In this document: positions 6,229 through 6,938 of the stretch, piece by piece
Layout: every line of letters begins with the position of its first letter
Position numbering within the stretch: position 1 is the stretch's first letter
NCBI GenBank assembly: GCA_955652845.1
Contig: CATPBY010000333.1
Coordinates: 1 to 6,938 of the forward strand
Reading direction: 5' to 3'
Origin: an uncultured Terriglobales bacterium
Lineage (GTDB): Bacteria > Acidobacteriota > Terriglobia > Terriglobales > Acidobacteriaceae
DNA length: 6,938 nt
Made by a program: the position numbers and the translations under genes
Notes under the pieces: model-generated
Seen by the model: only the letters and a program-made list of their open reading frames with translations
What the model was told of the DNA's origin: nothing
Database searches by the model: none

Positions 6229-6938
6229 GTGAAGCACGGGATTAGCTTGCCTCATTGGTTTCGCGAATTCAATATTCTTGCGTTAGTACTGCTGGGAAGC
6301 ACTGCTTCGTGGGCGCAAGTAACCGGCACGCCGGCTACACCGCCGGCTGATTCGATGACGGCTGCAGTCCACGAACTGCAGGAGCAGGTGCGGGAATTGC
6401 GCGCCGCGGTGGCGGAAGTGCGCTCTGAAGCTGCTCAATACCGGGCCGAGACCGCCGAATTGCGACGCGAGTTGCGGGCGACAAAGACTGAAATGGCTGC
6501 GCCAGGTCCGGCGCAAACAGACCCATACGCCGTGGCACCCGCTGGGGGGGACATTTCCGCCAGCGCAACTCCCCATCTTTCACAATCGGCCTCCATAGAA
6601 GACAGGGTGGCCGCGCTGGAAGAATCATCACAGCTATTGAATGGCAAGGTGGACGACCAGAACCAAATCAAAATAGAGAGTGCTTCGAAGTACCGCGTCC
6701 GGCTCTCCGGCATTGTATTGTTAAACCTCTTTAACACTCGCGGGACGACAGACAACCAGGATTTTCCAACCTGGGCGACTCCGCAGGGACCCGGTGATCC
6801 CAAGGGAGACTTCGGTGCGAGCTTACGTCAGTCCGAACTTGGATTGGAGATCTTTGGCCCGCGTCTGGCAGGCGCGAAGACAACCGGAAATCTGCAGGTC
6901 GACTTCTCCGGAGGATTTCCCAATACGCTGAATGGAGC
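6229..6938 (+). CDS. Porin-like outer-membrane protein, N-terminal part
   Basis: The first 236 codons of a gene that runs off the right edge. A signal peptide (1-29, cleavage likely at S-W-A before Gln30) exports it. Residues about 44-90 form a heptad-rich coiled coil (VHELQEQVRELRAAV and on). A Pro/Ala/Ser linker (91-120) and a second short coil (about 122-148) follow. From about 153 the sequence turns into alternating beta strands typical of a 16- to 18-strand barrel (YRVRLSGIVLLNLFN, then SELGLEIFG and NLQVDFSGGF). This layout fits outer-membrane porins with a periplasmic trimerising coil, such as phosphate-selective or DcaP-like porins. The solute is unknown. The start is GTG 6229, with GGGGGGAGG (6214-6222) six bases away. 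It lies 98 bases after the kinase, with no clear terminator between, so it may belong to the same operon or be the target of the two-component pair. Confidence 0.8.
   Translation, partial: MKHGISLPHWFREFNILALVLLGSTASWAQVTGTPATPPADSMTAAVHELQEQVRELRAAVAEVRSEAAQYRAETAELRRELRATKTEMAAPGPAQTDPYAVAPAGGDISASATPHLSQSASIEDRVAALEESSQLLNGKVDDQNQIKIESASKYRVRLSGIVLLNLFNTRGTTDNQDFPTWATPQGPGDPKGDFGASLRQSELGLEIFGPRLAGAKTTGNLQVDFSGGFPNTLNG

Overview
The window (6,938 bases, moderately GC-rich by eye, dense in genes) looks like chromosomal DNA of an acidobacterium or a close relative. That assignment is inference. It rests on the style of the secreted 33-residue-repeat protein, on a porin with an N-terminal coiled coil, and on the mix of two-component genes. 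No rRNA, tRNA, CRISPR array, transposase or integrase was seen.

Left part (1-1362, + strand): the last 46 codons of an unrecognised gene, then after a 17-base gap a 400-codon gene for an exported protein. Most of that protein is eight tandem units of about 33 residues, each opening on an Asp/Asn-Gly turn. Middle-left (1363-2397): a 249-base convergent gap with strong inverted repeats, then a minus-strand Nudix hydrolase. The 147-base gap after it is a divergent promoter region shared with the next gene.

Right part (2398-6938, + strand): a PhoU-family protein, a roughly 500-base gap, an OmpR/PhoB-type response regulator, a membrane histidine kinase (periplasmic Cache-like sensor, HAMP, HisKA, HATPase) and, cut by the window end, an outer-membrane porin-like protein with an N-terminal coiled coil. 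The response regulator and kinase are 58 bases apart and surely cotranscribed. The porin follows 98 bases later with its own strong ribosome binding site. PhoU next to a PhoB-like regulator suggests control by phosphate or another anion, with the porin as a possible uptake route. No pst transporter or PAS-containing PhoR is visible, so this is a hypothesis.

The least expected item is in the gap between phoU and the response regulator. On the minus strand, 3089-3222 encodes a typical response-regulator N-terminus with the acidic Glu-Asp-Asp pocket. A one-base shift breaks it, but the expected sequence resumes in the neighbouring frame. It appears to be the decayed start of a second response-regulator gene. 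The same gap holds a half-conserved Pho-box-like sequence, a pair of mutually exclusive hairpins and a small perfect palindrome.
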